Shown here piece by piece: positions 45,330 through 55,364 of a stretch of DNA of 64,000 nt. The DNA lies in the NCBI GenBank assembly GCA_958450325.1, contig OY288243.1:63100606-63164605 (forward strand), read 5' to 3'. Position 1 is the first letter of the stretch; every line of letters begins with the position of its first letter. The notes under the pieces were generated by a model. That model searched no databases. It had not been told where the DNA came from and saw only the letters and a program-made list of their open reading frames with translations. The DNA comes from Agrostemma githago. Taxonomy: Eukaryota; Streptophyta; Magnoliopsida; Caryophyllales; Caryophyllaceae. Made by a program: the position numbers and the translations under genes.

Positions 45330-46030
45330 CCTGCAAGCAGGGAGAGTGCCTTATCGTTTTTTATACAAGGTTGGGGGGCCTGCCCCCAGTCCTTGTTGAT
45401 CCGGCCTGTCCCTGGCTTTTGTTCAAAGTCCAGGGGGCCTGCCCCCTGCCTGCCCAGAGGTAAGCAGGGTGGCTTTTGCGTTTTTTATACAAGGTTGGGG
45501 GGCCTGCCCCCAGTCCTTGTTGATCCGGCCTGCCCCTGGCTTTTGTTCAAAGTCTAGGGGGCCTGCCCCCTGCCTGCCCAGAGGTAAGCAGGGTGGCTTT
45601 TGCGTTTTTTATACAAGGTTGGGGGGCCTGCCCCCAGTCCTTGTTGATCCGGCCTGTCCCTGGCTTTTGTTCAAAGTCCAGGGGGCCTGCCCCCTGCCTG
45701 CCCAGAGGTAAGCAGGGTGGCTTTTGCGTTTTTTTATACAAGGTTGGGGGGCCTGCCCCCAGTCCTTGTTGATCCGGCCTGTCCCTGGCTTTTGTTCGAA
45801 GTCCAGGGGGCCTGCCCCCTGCCTGCCCAGAGGTAAGCAGGGTGGCTTTTGCGTTTTTTATACAAGGTTGGGGGGCCTGCCCCCAGTCCTTGTTGATCCG
45901 GCCTGTCCCTGGCTTTTGTTCAAAGTCCAGGTGGCTTTTGCGTTTTTTATACAAGGTTGGGGGGCCAGCCCCCAGTCCTTGTTAGTCTGGCCTGTCCCCT
46001 GCCTGCCCAGAGGTAAGCAGGGTGGCGCTC
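45330..46030. repeat. 125-bp tandem repeat of R2
   Basis: Units start with CTTTTGCGTTTTTTATACAA near 45474, 45598, 45721, 45847 and 45932, plus a partial first unit near 45350. Each contains GGGGGGCCTGCCCCCAGTCC, then GGCTTTTGTTCAAAGTCC, then GGGGGCCTGCCCCCTGCCTG. The last full period is shortened by about 40 bp. The GGGGGCCTGCCCCC parts are palindromic. The array lies between the convergent ends of gag-pol and the antisense gene. Frames on both strands here are repeat artefacts. Confidence 0.95.
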
Positions 46031-46274
46031 GGAATTTTTTGCTGGGGGGGTCATTTTTCCCGATTTTGGCAACAGGGGGGCCTCCCCCTATTGCCCCCTG
46101 CTCGTTTGTGTGTGAAGAACGCGAGTGTGAACAGGCAACGAGTATAAATCTGAATATTCTTCATTTCTTTGTAAAACTGTAACATTTTCGGGTGGTCGGA
46201 GCCGTCGACATTCTTTTGACCGTCCTCCGCCATTTGTTTTTTAACAAAAATAAAAATCTATCCTCGAATTTTGT

Positions 46275-49200
46275 TTAGACGTAATATTTCTTCAAAGTGT
46301 CTGCATTCCAATGAGCATGCAGCTCTTGCCCTTCAAGGTTGGCGATTTTGTATGTGCCTGGTCCCAGGACTCGAGTCACTTGGTATGGACCCTCCCAGTT
46401 GGCACTCAGCTTTCCATGTTCTCTTGACTTTCCAACCGCCTGCGTCTTTCTCAGAACTAGCTCTCCCATCTGAAACTTTCTCTGTCGGACTTTGGTGTTG
46501 AAGGCTTTCTTCATTCGTTGCTGGTAGGCAACGATGTTGGTGCTAGCTTCTTCCCTTAACTCATTTACCAGGTCCAAGGCTTCGGCCATTGCAGCTTCGT
46601 TTTCAGCCCGATCGTACTGCAGGGAGCGCAGAGAAGGGATTTTTGCCTCGATTGGTAATAATGCCTCTGCTCCGTATACCAGACCAAACGGGGTCTGGCC
46701 TGTTGACTCTTTCCTGGTGGTTCGGATTGACCAGAGTATACTGGGAAGTTCGTCAGCCCATCTGCCTTTGCAGTCATCCACCATTTTCTTCAGGCCGTTC
46801 AAGATTTGTTTGTTGGCTGCTTCCGCCTGTCCGTTGGTTTGAGGGTGACAGACGGCTGAATAGGCGACTGCAATGTTGTGGCCTTCCAGCCAGATTCTCA
46901 GAGGATCATTATCAAACTGTCTGCCATGGTCAAACACCAACATCTTTGGCAGACCGAACCTGGTGATAATATTTTGCCAGACCACCTTCCTGACCGCCGG
47001 CTCAGTAATGTTGGGCACTGCTTCGGCTTCCACCCATTTGGTGAAGTAGTCTATGGCGACAATCAAGAATTTCCTGCCCCCTGTGGCCACTGTGAAGGGT
47101 CCTAGAATGTCCATCCCCCATTGAGCGAAGGGGATGGGGGACAGGATTGGCCTGAGTTCTTGGGCCGGAGCGTGGATCGATGGGGCGAAAAGTTGGCATT
47201 TCCTGCACTTCTGAGTCAGGCTCTTGGCATCTGCCAGCATGGTAGGCCAGTAGTAGCCTGCTCTTAGGGCCTTATGGGCCAGTGATCTCCCACCAATGTG
47301 ATGTCCACAAATCCCTGAGTGGATGTCTTCCAATACCTCAGCGGCCTGATCCGCCCGCAGGCATTTGAGCAGGGGGTAGGTGAAAGACTTCTTGTAAAGC
47401 TCTTCATCAATGAGTATGAACCAGGCTGCTTTAGCCTGTACCTTCCTTTTTTGTAATGAGTCTGACGGTAAGATACCATGCTTCTTGTACTGGATGAAGG
47501 GAGTCATCCAGCTTTCTAGTTCTTTCTCCACTGTATTAACCGCCTGACAGGGGTTAGTGGACTTCTCGTGTAAAACGTCGACCCATACTGATCTCCGGAT
47601 GTCCTGTAGACTGGAGCTTGCCAGTTTTGACAGGGCGTTTGCTCTGTTGTTCTGGGATCGGGGGATCTGTTTGACCTCATATGATTTTACGCCGGATAAC
47701 TCTCCCTTCACCATCTCCAGGTAGGTAGCCATTGCTTGGTCCCTTGCTTCGTATTCACCATTGATTTGGTTGGCGATGAGCTGGGAGTCCGTCGCCAGGA
47801 CAACTCGTTCTGCTCCTGCGGCTTTAGCTAGCCTGACGCCTGCGAGTACTGCTTCGTACTCTGCTTCGTTGTTTGATGCTGGGAAAACAAATCTGAGGGC
47901 ATGCTCAAAGTCAGCCCCTCCTGGGCTGGTTAGAACGACGCCTGCGCCTGCGCCATTGGCTGTCGAGGATCCGTCAGTATGCACGATCCATTCCTCGGCG
48001 GGGGTCTCTTCCTCCCCTGAATGGGAGCACTCAGCCAGGAAATCTGCTAAGGCTTGGGCCTTGATGGCCGTTCTTGGCTGGTAAGATATACCTAGCCCAC
48101 TCAGCTCAATCGCCCACTTTAATAGTCTCCCTGATTTTTCAAATTTTTCCAGCACCTTCTCCAGCGGTTGGTCGGTGAGGACCACGACTGGATGCGCGTC
48201 AAAGTAAGGCCTGAGTTTCCTGGCAGCAATTATGACTGCGTAGGCGGCTTTTTCGACCATCGGATAATTCTTCTCGGCTGCCCCCAGCGCATGACTTACA
48301 AAGTATATAGGCTGCTGGGCGCCTGCCTCTTCTCGTAAGATGACCGCGCTGACAGTTATATTGGTCACTGCAATGTAGAGGAAAAGCTTTTCCCCTGCTA
48401 CTGGTCTTGCCAGAGTGGGGAGCTTCTTAAGATGGTCCTTTAACTGCTCAAAGGCCTCTTTCTGCTCGTTTTCCCATTTGAACTGTTTGTTTCCTTTCAG
48501 TATCTTGAAGAAAGGAGTGGCCTTGTCTGCTGATCGGGCGACGAACCACGCTAAGGCGGCCATGCGGCCCGTCAGGCGCTGGATATCTCTAATGGTCTTG
48601 GGCTCAGGAAGGTCTAGAACTGCCTGGATTTTGTCAGGGTTGGCGTCTATCCCCCGAGAGCTGACCAAGAACCCCAGGAATTTGCCGGAGCGGACTCCAA
48701 ATGTACACTTTTTTGGATTGAGTTTCATTTTGTAGGCGCGCAGGGAGCAGAAGGTCTCCTGCAGGTCTATCAGGTGCTCTCTGTCTTCTCTGCTTTTTAC
48801 GATGGCGTCATCAACGTAAGCCTCGATGTTTCTGCCTTTCTGTTTTTGAAACACTTTATCAACTAACCGCTGGTATGTAGCCCCTGCGTTTTTAAGCCCG
48901 AATGGCATCATCTTGTACATGTAAGTGCCTGAACTGGTGATGAACGCGCACTTCACCCTGTCCGGCTGCCACAAGTATACTTGATGATACCCTGAAAAGG
49001 CATCTAGGAAGCTCAGCATGGAATAACCACTGGTGGAGTCCACCAGTTGGTCGATTCTGGGGAGCGGATAACAGTCTTTCGGGCAGGCCTTGTTGAGGTT
49101 TGTAAAATCCACGCACATTCTCCATGCGCCTGATGATTTTTTAACCATGACTACATTTGCCAACCACTCTGGGTAGTCACAGACCTCGATAAAATCTGCC

Positions 49201-51998
49201 TTCAAGAGTTTGTCAATCTCTTCCTTGATTGCGGCGTCTTTTTCTGCAGACATATTTCGCTTCTTCTGTTTTACAGGGCGGGCGTCTATGCTTACGTTCA
49301 GCTTGTGAACGATGCATGACGGATCGACGCCGGGCATCTCGTCTGCCGAGTAGGCGAATACGTCTTTGTTTTCTTTTAGCAGCTTGACCAGTTCAGCCTG
49401 GTAGGATTCCTCCAGGTCGGCTCCTATTAGGACCTGCCTCCCTGGTTCTAAGTCTACTAGCATGCTCTCACCTCCTGGCTCCAGGTGGTCAGGCGCCGAG
49501 TGCTCGGCTGGTATTTCACCTTCCCTGCTGGGGGAACCGTCAGCCTTTCTTTTTCCTTTTCTTTCTTTTTCGTGTTCTTGCAGGGCCACAGAGTAGCATT
49601 GTCTGGCTGACTCTTGGTCCCCGCGCACTTTTCCTTCTAGTCCGAAATCAGTGACATACGCTATGGTGAGGGCCCTGATGGAGATGGCTGCCTCGATTTC
49701 GTCCAGGGTGGCTCTGCCAATTAGGGCGTTGTAAGCAGATCTTGCATCCACAACAACAAAGGTTGCCCTGACGTTTCTGGCAGTAGAGCCTTTCCCAAAG
49801 GTTACAGGCAGGTCTATGACTCCCATAGGCAGCACGCCTGCCCAACTGAATCCGTACAGTGATCCGGGAGCAGGTCGTAAGTGCCTTTTCTCCAGGCCCA
49901 TTTTTTCGAAGGCGTCCTTGTACAGTAGATTCGTGTACGCGCCTGTGTCTACCATACACCTCCGCACAATGTGGTTGCTGATCTCAAGGGACAGCACCAA
50001 AGGATCACTGTGCGGGTATACTACGCGCCCTGCATCATCAGGGGTGATGCTCAAGGTCAACCCCCTTGGACTCCCTGCTTTTTCAGCATAGCAGATCTGG
50101 TTTCTTAGTTCACGCATTTGTCTTTTTTGGCCTCTTCGACTGAGCTGGCCCTCAGTGCCCCCTGAAATTACATGGATCACCATGCGGTTCTGCACTGACC
50201 CCTCGGGTTTTTCAGATACTTCCTTCTGAGACTTATTCTTGGCTGCGTAGTTGGCTAACCACCCGTTCCTGATTAACTTCTCGATTTCGTCCTTCAGGTG
50301 ACGGCATTCCTCGGTGGTATGGCCTATGCAGTCGTGGAAAGTGCAGAATTTCTTGGGGTCTCCTTTCGGGCTGCGAGGTTTGTTCGGGCGATTCCATTTA
50401 GCAGTTTCTTTTTCCAGTTCGAAGATCTCCGCCCTGGATTTGTTCAGAGCAGTGTAACTGTCGAACCTGGGCTGGTAGACCGAGCGCTCTTTCTTGGGAG
50501 TGTCTCCCTCTTCCCTTTGCTTGCCTGGCTCAATTCTGCCCCGTCCACCCTGCGGTCCCCCTTGAGGCCTTGTTTGGCCTGCAGGGGTATCCGTCAGGCC
50601 GTGGAACTCCTCCTGCAGAATGAACCCTTCCGCGATTTTCCTGGCCATGGCTAAGGTTTCTGGCTGGGCCCTGATCATCTGGTTTTTCATTTCCCCTGGA
50701 AGCAGGGAGATTGTCAGGGCATAGGCGGCAGTGGAATCATCGATCTCCCTGACCTGCTGGTAGGATAGATCAAACCTTCTCAGATATTCCCTCACACTTT
50801 CGCCCTTTTTCTGCTTCAGGGTCATAAGATCGAAACGAGTGAGGCGTCTTCTCTTATTCCCAGCATATTGTTCGAGGAAAATCTCGGCCAACTCTATGAA
50901 GAAACTGACTGACCCCTGGCGGAGGTCCCTGAACCATCCTTGTGTGAGCCCTACCAGGGTGGTTGGGAAAACTTTGCACCAGATGGCATCATCTACGTCA
51001 TACATGCCCATGTGGCTCTCGAATGCTGCCAGGTGGTCTTCAGGGTCTGTTGTCCCATCAAACTTAATGGTGGGCATTTTAATTTTTGGAATGGGGTACT
51101 CTTGCACCTCAGGATGAAGTGGGGTTTTTGTGGGCCTGCCCACCAATCGTGACCTGCTTTCCCCAGACTGGTTACCATGAGTATCCCATTGTTTATGGGC
51201 TGGTTTCCTCGTGCTGGGGGAGCGGTGCCTTGGGGGCGGCCTGCTCGCTGCTTCATCTTCTGTCTCAGGGGAGACTTGTCTGGGTCTCTTCCTTTGAGAG
51301 TGACAGAAGCTCTCACCCTGGTGGTACTTTGACTCGAGCGGTTGCCCTCGATTGAGCCTTGATTGCAGGCTTTGGGATAAACCGGGGGCTGACTGCTCTC
51401 TGGCTGCCGGTGTTAGCCTGGAGAAAACCCCGCCTGGTTTCTCTCCCAAGCGTTTTGACATGGGCTCCCTGGGCCTCATTCGCTCCTGTAATCCTCGGGA
51501 TAAGCCTCCCTGCCCTCCAGACGCTGATTCCGTTGTGTGAATGGAGAACGCCTGCTGGACAGGTGGCTCTGGATTGCCAGTAGTAATGCGCCTTTGCACA
51601 TGCGCATACGCTTGAGCCGTCCTTCTCGCTTTCCTCTGAGCATTTCTGGCGGCGGTCCGCCTCGTGCCCCCAGCTTCATCCCTGCTGATTGGGGATTGTT
51701 GCCTGGGAGCCGATGTGACCCTGCCTACCAAGTCCTCAGGCGTGACCTCCTGGTTCAGCATCGCAGAGAAGAACGCGGCTGTCTGCGCCATCTGAGCTGG
51801 GGTCAGATTAAGAGCGTGTCCTGGGTGTGTCCCCAACTCAGGTGTCACAGCAGTGTTAGATCCACCGAGGAGACTGGTTCCCCCTACCCCTAAGATCGTG
51901 GTAGGAGGAACCCTCTCCGACTGCGGCATACCGTACAGGGGGGCCACCGGTGGGACCGTCGGACCCGTTCCTGCACTGGCATCAATGATTTCTGGCAT
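46275..51998 (-). CDS. R2 Gag-Pol polyprotein, 1,907 aa
   Basis: Start chosen at the ATG at 51998 (MPEIIDASAGTG); the 19 residues before it lack an ATG. Positions below count from 52055, i.e. those residues plus the ATG frame. Gag core at about 335-480 (WCKVFPTTLVGLTQGWFRDL, GESVREYLRRFDL). A Cys/His motif at about 570-595 (FCTFHDCIGHTTEECRHLKD). Protease at about 690-715 with VDTGAYTNLLY. Reverse transcriptase at about 960-1130, with MPFGLKNAGATYQRLVDKVF and the YVDD active site near 1080. Polymerase RNase H at about 1220-1300 and a second, Tat-type RNase H at about 1355-1480 (HTDGSS, NNEAEYEAVLAG, LATDSQL). Integrase at about 1575-1790, with H/C zinc residues (HSGICGHH, CRKCQLF), D in WGMDILGP, D in VFDHGRQF and E in NGQAEAANK. 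No stop or frameshift. DHG replaces the usual DNG, but the Asp is kept. Confidence 0.97.
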   Translation of the reverse strand: MPEIIDASAGTGPTVPPVAPLYGMPQSERVPPTTILGVGGTSLLGGSNTAVTPELGTHPGHALNLTPAQMAQTAAFFSAMLNQEVTPEDLVGRVTSAPRQQSPISRDEAGGTRRTAARNAQRKARRTAQAYAHVQRRITTGNPEPPVQQAFSIHTTESASGGQGGLSRGLQERMRPREPMSKRLGEKPGGVFSRLTPAAREQSAPGLSQSLQSRLNRGQPLESKYHQGESFCHSQRKRPRQVSPETEDEAASRPPPRHRSPSTRKPAHKQWDTHGNQSGESRSRLVGRPTKTPLHPEVQEYPIPKIKMPTIKFDGTTDPEDHLAAFESHMGMYDVDDAIWCKVFPTTLVGLTQGWFRDLRQGSVSFFIELAEIFLEQYAGNKRRRLTRFDLMTLKQKKGESVREYLRRFDLSYQQVREIDDSTAAYALTISLLPGEMKNQMIRAQPETLAMARKIAEGFILQEEFHGLTDTPAGQTRPQGGPQGGRGRIEPGKQREEGDTPKKERSVYQPRFDSYTALNKSRAEIFELEKETAKWNRPNKPRSPKGDPKKFCTFHDCIGHTTEECRHLKDEIEKLIRNGWLANYAAKNKSQKEVSEKPEGSVQNRMVIHVISGGTEGQLSRRGQKRQMRELRNQICYAEKAGSPRGLTLSITPDDAGRVVYPHSDPLVLSLEISNHIVRRCMVDTGAYTNLLYKDAFEKMGLEKRHLRPAPGSLYGFSWAGVLPMGVIDLPVTFGKGSTARNVRATFVVVDARSAYNALIGRATLDEIEAAISIRALTIAYVTDFGLEGKVRGDQESARQCYSVALQEHEKERKGKRKADGSPSREGEIPAEHSAPDHLEPGGESMLVDLEPGRQVLIGADLEESYQAELVKLLKENKDVFAYSADEMPGVDPSCIVHKLNVSIDARPVKQKKRNMSAEKDAAIKEEIDKLLKADFIEVCDYPEWLANVVMVKKSSGAWRMCVDFTNLNKACPKDCYPLPRIDQLVDSTSGYSMLSFLDAFSGYHQVYLWQPDRVKCAFITSSGTYMYKMMPFGLKNAGATYQRLVDKVFQKQKGRNIEAYVDDAIVKSREDREHLIDLQETFCSLRAYKMKLNPKKCTFGVRSGKFLGFLVSSRGIDANPDKIQAVLDLPEPKTIRDIQRLTGRMAALAWFVARSADKATPFFKILKGNKQFKWENEQKEAFEQLKDHLKKLPTLARPVAGEKLFLYIAVTNITVSAVILREEAGAQQPIYFVSHALGAAEKNYPMVEKAAYAVIIAARKLRPYFDAHPVVVLTDQPLEKVLEKFEKSGRLLKWAIELSGLGISYQPRTAIKAQALADFLAECSHSGEEETPAEEWIVHTDGSSTANGAGAGVVLTSPGGADFEHALRFVFPASNNEAEYEAVLAGVRLAKAAGAERVVLATDSQLIANQINGEYEARDQAMATYLEMVKGELSGVKSYEVKQIPRSQNNRANALSKLASSSLQDIRRSVWVDVLHEKSTNPCQAVNTVEKELESWMTPFIQYKKHGILPSDSLQKRKVQAKAAWFILIDEELYKKSFTYPLLKCLRADQAAEVLEDIHSGICGHHIGGRSLAHKALRAGYYWPTMLADAKSLTQKCRKCQLFAPSIHAPAQELRPILSPIPFAQWGMDILGPFTVATGGRKFLIVAIDYFTKWVEAEAVPNITEPAVRKVVWQNIITRFGLPKMLVFDHGRQFDNDPLRIWLEGHNIAVAYSAVCHPQTNGQAEAANKQILNGLKKMVDDCKGRWADELPSILWSIRTTRKESTGQTPFGLVYGAEALLPIEAKIPSLRSLQYDRAENEAAMAEALDLVNELREEASTNIVAYQQRMKKAFNTKVRQRKFQMGELVLRKTQAVGKSREHGKLSANWEGPYQVTRVLGPGTYKIANLEGQELHAHWNADTLKKYYV

Positions 51999-52064
51999 AA
52001 TTGTTTTAGTTTTGTGATTATGAGTGGTTGATTTTAGTGGGTAACTCGTGAGCACAATCGTAAG

Positions 52065-52083
52065 TTCCCCACAGACGGCGCCA
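52065..52083 (-). other. primer-binding site of R2
   Basis: Minus-strand TGGCGCCGTCTGTGGGGAA, three bases from the LTR edge at 52087. This is the form usual in Tat/Retand-type elements. Confidence 0.9.
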
Positions 52084-52086
52084 AAT

Positions 52087-52775
52087 TGTTCCGGTCATGG
52101 AAACAATTCACCCGGCCTTGGATCCGGGCTGTATGATCGGACTAATGGTGAACAGTTGATCGTTTGATTTCCTTCAGCCTCCCCTTCCTCTCACTCCCTT
52201 GATCGGACCTTCCCGGCGGAGTTGGCCTGCTCCCTGCACAATGAACGCACAGGGCCTCGGAGGTTGTCCGAGGAAACCCTCTCCGATGCCTAAGTCAGTC
52301 CGTGAAGTGCCTTGACGAACCTAGCTCGTGAGGAACTAGGTGGCGTTTTTAGGAGTAAGAGTCTAGAGAGAGAAAATCCAACCCCCTCTATGTGGGAAAC
52401 GGGTAGGTATTTATACCTTCCCACAAGAGAGAGGAAAAGAGAAAGAAGAGGAGGGAAATGAGCGGATGCTGGTGCGACACGTGGACTCACCTTGTCCACT
52501 CATTTCCCCTTACCTTAGGCAAAATGACGGATGGGTCCTCGGCTTTCCTTTGGTCCTGCTTAGGCGGGAGCGCCTTGGAAGCAGGCGGGAGGCCTGGTTC
52601 GCCCTGCCTGGCAGGCGGCCAGGCTGTGCCAGGCGGCTAAGGGATTGAGGCCATATACTTGGAGGTTTCAATGAGTTTGACGGACAGTCTGCTGGGCAGG
52701 CCTTTCCTCTTTCTGGGTTGGTCGCCTTGGGGCCTGGCTGGCAGGCGGCCCGAGCTAGGCAACCGACCCCCATCA
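52087..52775 (-). repeat. right (5') LTR of R2
   Basis: 689 bp, about seven differences by eye from the left LTR (for example CACGG/CATGG near the start and GGAAGAAGG/GGAAGCAGG). Confidence 0.96.
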
Positions 52776-52780
52776 ATATC

Positions 52781-53719
52781 TATACTAAAACTAACAAGAA
52801 CAAGAGGAATCAACATAACAATCAAAACAAACATGAACAAACTAGTGTAATCAATGAACAATAACCATGACAATGAACAAAGATTGGAACTTGGATGATA
52901 AAACAAGGTTAAGAGAAGGAAAAAGAGAGATTATACCTACTAACAAGATGAATGGAAGAAGGAAACTTGCATAAATGAGAAAAACCCAAAACAAACATCC
53001 AAGTTTGTCAAGCTTGGTGAAGATCTTGAAGAATTCCCAAATTACAAGCATTAAACTAAGATTAACGATAATCTAAAGACTAATCTACACTAATCTAATC
53101 TAATCTATGCTAAAACTAGGCTAGGGTTTGTGGGTAATGAAGAACATAACCTTAAGATTACAAGAGGAGGGGTATTTATAGGGTTACAATGGAAAGGAGG
53201 AAGAAACAAAGTGATGCGACTGTAGCTGGGTGGTCCCGACCGGGACGGGATCATCTCGACCGGGACGGTCCTGTCATCCCGACCGGGACGGGTTGGTCCC
53301 GACCGGGACGGCCTGGCAGTGACACCCTCAAAAGCGCACTTCATCCCCGACGGGATGAGGTGCATACCCGTCGGGGATGAGTCTTGTAGGCCTCCAATAT
53401 GACCCTTTTGGTTCCTTCTTGCCTCACATGGACTTCTTATCGATTCTCGGGACTCGGGATCGGGTCTCGGAGGCTCGGGATTGGGTCTCAAGGTCTCGGG
53501 GTCGATTCCAAAGCATCTATTCATCGTTCCTTTATCTCGTTGGCTCCAAAATGTGTATGAATCGAGTCGGAAACGCTCCAACTCTTCCGAATGGGTCTCG
53601 GGAACCTGAAACGAACTAAAGAAAGCATAAGAAGCCCATAAATCGCTCCCAAGGAGCGATTCCACAAGGAAAAAGGGACCAAAACACTACGAAATAGGCA
53701 CTACAAACTACACTTAGCA
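52781..53719 (-). repeat. right (5') LTR of R1, part 2
   Basis: Matches 34431-35369 with few changes; ends CACTTAGCA, then the CTTAC target duplication. Confidence 0.95.
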
Positions 53720-54362
53720 CTTACAGTAACAAATCAAGTTTATTACAGTAACATCGTATGGGCATTAAAGTAACATCAAGTTTATTACACGAAACAGATG
53801 AAAACCCAGATACCACAACAGTCTTTGGTGAAAATAATTAATTATAGGGCACAAACACAGCAAAGTTAATCAATCAATAATTAGCGAAAAAATAAATGAA
53901 ATCAGCCAAAGATGTAAAACTAAGCCTAGTTCTTCAGCAAAATAATCGAATATTAGCGAGTTACCTTGATGATAATGTTTGCTAAAGTTAGAAAGCTGCT
54001 TGAATGTAACCTTGCTCGCGTTGAAGGTGAGCGATTGAGTTGAGTTGAGTTGAGCGATTGAGTTGAGTTGAGCGACTGAGTGTTAGGGTGTGCTTGAGTT
54101 GAGCGAAAAAATTGAATGAGATGAGAGATAATGAAGGTGAAGGGTTTTTGTTAGGCGTTTGAATGAGAAATAATGAATGAGATGAGAGAGAAGAAGTTGG
54201 CGGTAATCTAGGAAGGAGAGAGGATTTTTTTATTCTTTTTCCAAAATTTGGTAGTTACTACCTTAATTACTACACACAATCTCAACCATTCATCCCCTTT
54301 GGATCAATGGCTCTAAAGAGGACTCATGGACTCAAAAAAGATAAAAGGACTCACTTGATCCT
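53720..54362. other. right part of element A
   Basis: Continues A after R1: AGTAACA motifs at 53720-53790, a (TTGAG)n run at 54025-54100, then the right TIR ending GGACTCACTTGATCCTTT. No frame supported. Confidence 0.7.
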
Positions 54363-54389
54363 TTATATATATATATATATATATATATA
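54363..54389. repeat. (TA)n microsatellite between A and B
   Basis: About 27 bp of TA repeats with A's right end on one side and B's left end (GAGGAAGGATCAAGTGAGTC) on the other. The two ends are inverted copies of each other. Confidence 0.93.
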
Positions 54390-55287
54390 GAGGAAGGATC
54401 AAGTGAGTCCTCCTATATATATTGAGTCCATGAGTCCAATCTTGGACCATTGATCAAGTGGAAGATGGATGGTTGTGATTGTTTGAGGTGAAATAAGGAA
54501 ATAACTAACAAATCTTGGTAAATATATCATTTCTCTCCCTTCCTTAATTATCCCAATGCAAATCTTCTTTCTCTCATATCAATCTTTTAATTGCCTCTTT
54601 CTCTCACACAACAAGTTTCTTCAAAATTGAGTTTTTTTTCATCTTCACCAAAAAAATCATCATTTTTCTACTGTCATTGTACGTATGTTACTATGTTACT
54701 GTCATAATCCATAAACTATGTTACTTTAACTCATACAATGTGTTACTTTAATTCATGAACTGTGTTACTTTAACTCATAAAACTATGTTACTTTAACTCA
54801 TAAAATCTGTTACGTTGTATAATAGTCTCTTGCAAAAACTGTTACTTTAACTCATATAATGTGTTACTCTAATTCATGAACTGTGTTACTTTAACTCATA
54901 AAATCTGTTACGTTGCATAATAGTCTTTTGCAAAAACATGACTTCCAATCAACCAAAAGAATAATGTATGTTTCTATTAAGGATACTCCAAAACAAAAAT
55001 TATAAAACTCCATTATAATTCCAATGTTTCACACATGTTACTCTAAGAACTGGATATTGGAAATCAAATTACACTCATAAACTATGTTACTGTAACTCAT
55101 TAAGTATGTTACTATAACGCATAATGTGTGTTATTCTAACTCATTTTCCTCCAATAAAGGATGTTACTCTAAGGACTTGATATTGGAAAATCAATCAAAC
55201 TCATAAACTGTATTACTGTAACTTATTTAGTATGTTACTCTAATGGATAATGTATGTTACTCTAACAATATATTGTCCTACTTAGAA

Positions 55288-55342
55288 TTGTTCTTCTTCT
55301 TCTTCTTCTTCTTCTTCTTCTTCTTCTTCTTCTTCTTCTTCT
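55288..55342. repeat. (TTC)n microsatellite in B
   Basis: About 55 bp of TTC repeats. It lies directly downstream of the Lys-rich end of the gene piece in B and would encode a charged run in frame. Confidence 0.95.
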
Positions 55343-55364
55343 CCTTCGTCAAACGATGACTTAC

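Larger units (their letters stand above)
40528..52775 (-). mobile_element. R2: Tat/Retand-type Ty3/gypsy retrotransposon, 12.2 kb
   Basis: Target duplication ATATC at 40523-40527 and 52776-52780. Both LTRs (40528-41216 and 52087-52775) are 689 bp and differ at about seven positions by eye. Minus-strand PBS TGGCGCCGTCTGTGGGGAA at 52065-52083. On the minus strand it carries one long Gag-Pol frame with two RNase H domains, the mark of the Tat lineage. On the plus strand, in the 3' third, it carries two antisense genes. A 125-bp tandem array lies between the convergent gene ends. All structural parts needed for mobility seem present, making this the youngest and best preserved LTR element here. 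Confidence 0.97.
33747..53719 (-). mobile_element. R1: Athila-like Ty3/gypsy retrotransposon, gag only, with R2 nested in one LTR
   Basis: The 5-bp target duplication CTTAC lies at 33742-33746 and 53720-53724. LTRs are 33747-35369 and 39844-40527 plus 52781-53719, both 1,623 bp once R2 and its target duplication are removed. Minus-strand PBS TGGCGTCGTTGCTGGGGAC (39822-39840) is close to the tRNA-Asp type PBS of Athila elements. The polypurine tract lies at 35370-35384. The internal 4.5 kb codes only for a gag-like protein near the PBS and lacks protease, polymerase and integrase, so it is a non-autonomous derivative. It sits inside element A. Confidence 0.93.
31236..54362 (+). mobile_element. 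A: (TA)n-flanked element with FAR1-like gene, split by R1/R2
   Basis: Left end GAGTAAGGCTCTTATGAGTC; right end (reverse complement) AAAGGATCAAGTGAGTCC. Both continue into GAGTCCATGAGTCCTC, giving imperfect TIRs. Without the nested insertion at 33747-53719 and its 5-bp target duplication the element is about 3.15 kb. The left part holds the FAR1-like gene at 31530-32796. AGTAACAC/GTTACTNTAA motifs are scattered from 31850 to 33720 and again after 53720. FAR1-type genes are a hallmark of Mutator-like (MULE) transposons and their domesticated descendants. No full transposase remains, so A is non-autonomous. Confidence 0.75.

Noticed and set aside
45469..46182. Frames of 80-152 aa on both strands
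   Set aside because: Products of the 125-bp tandem repeat of R2; the repeating peptides follow the DNA period.
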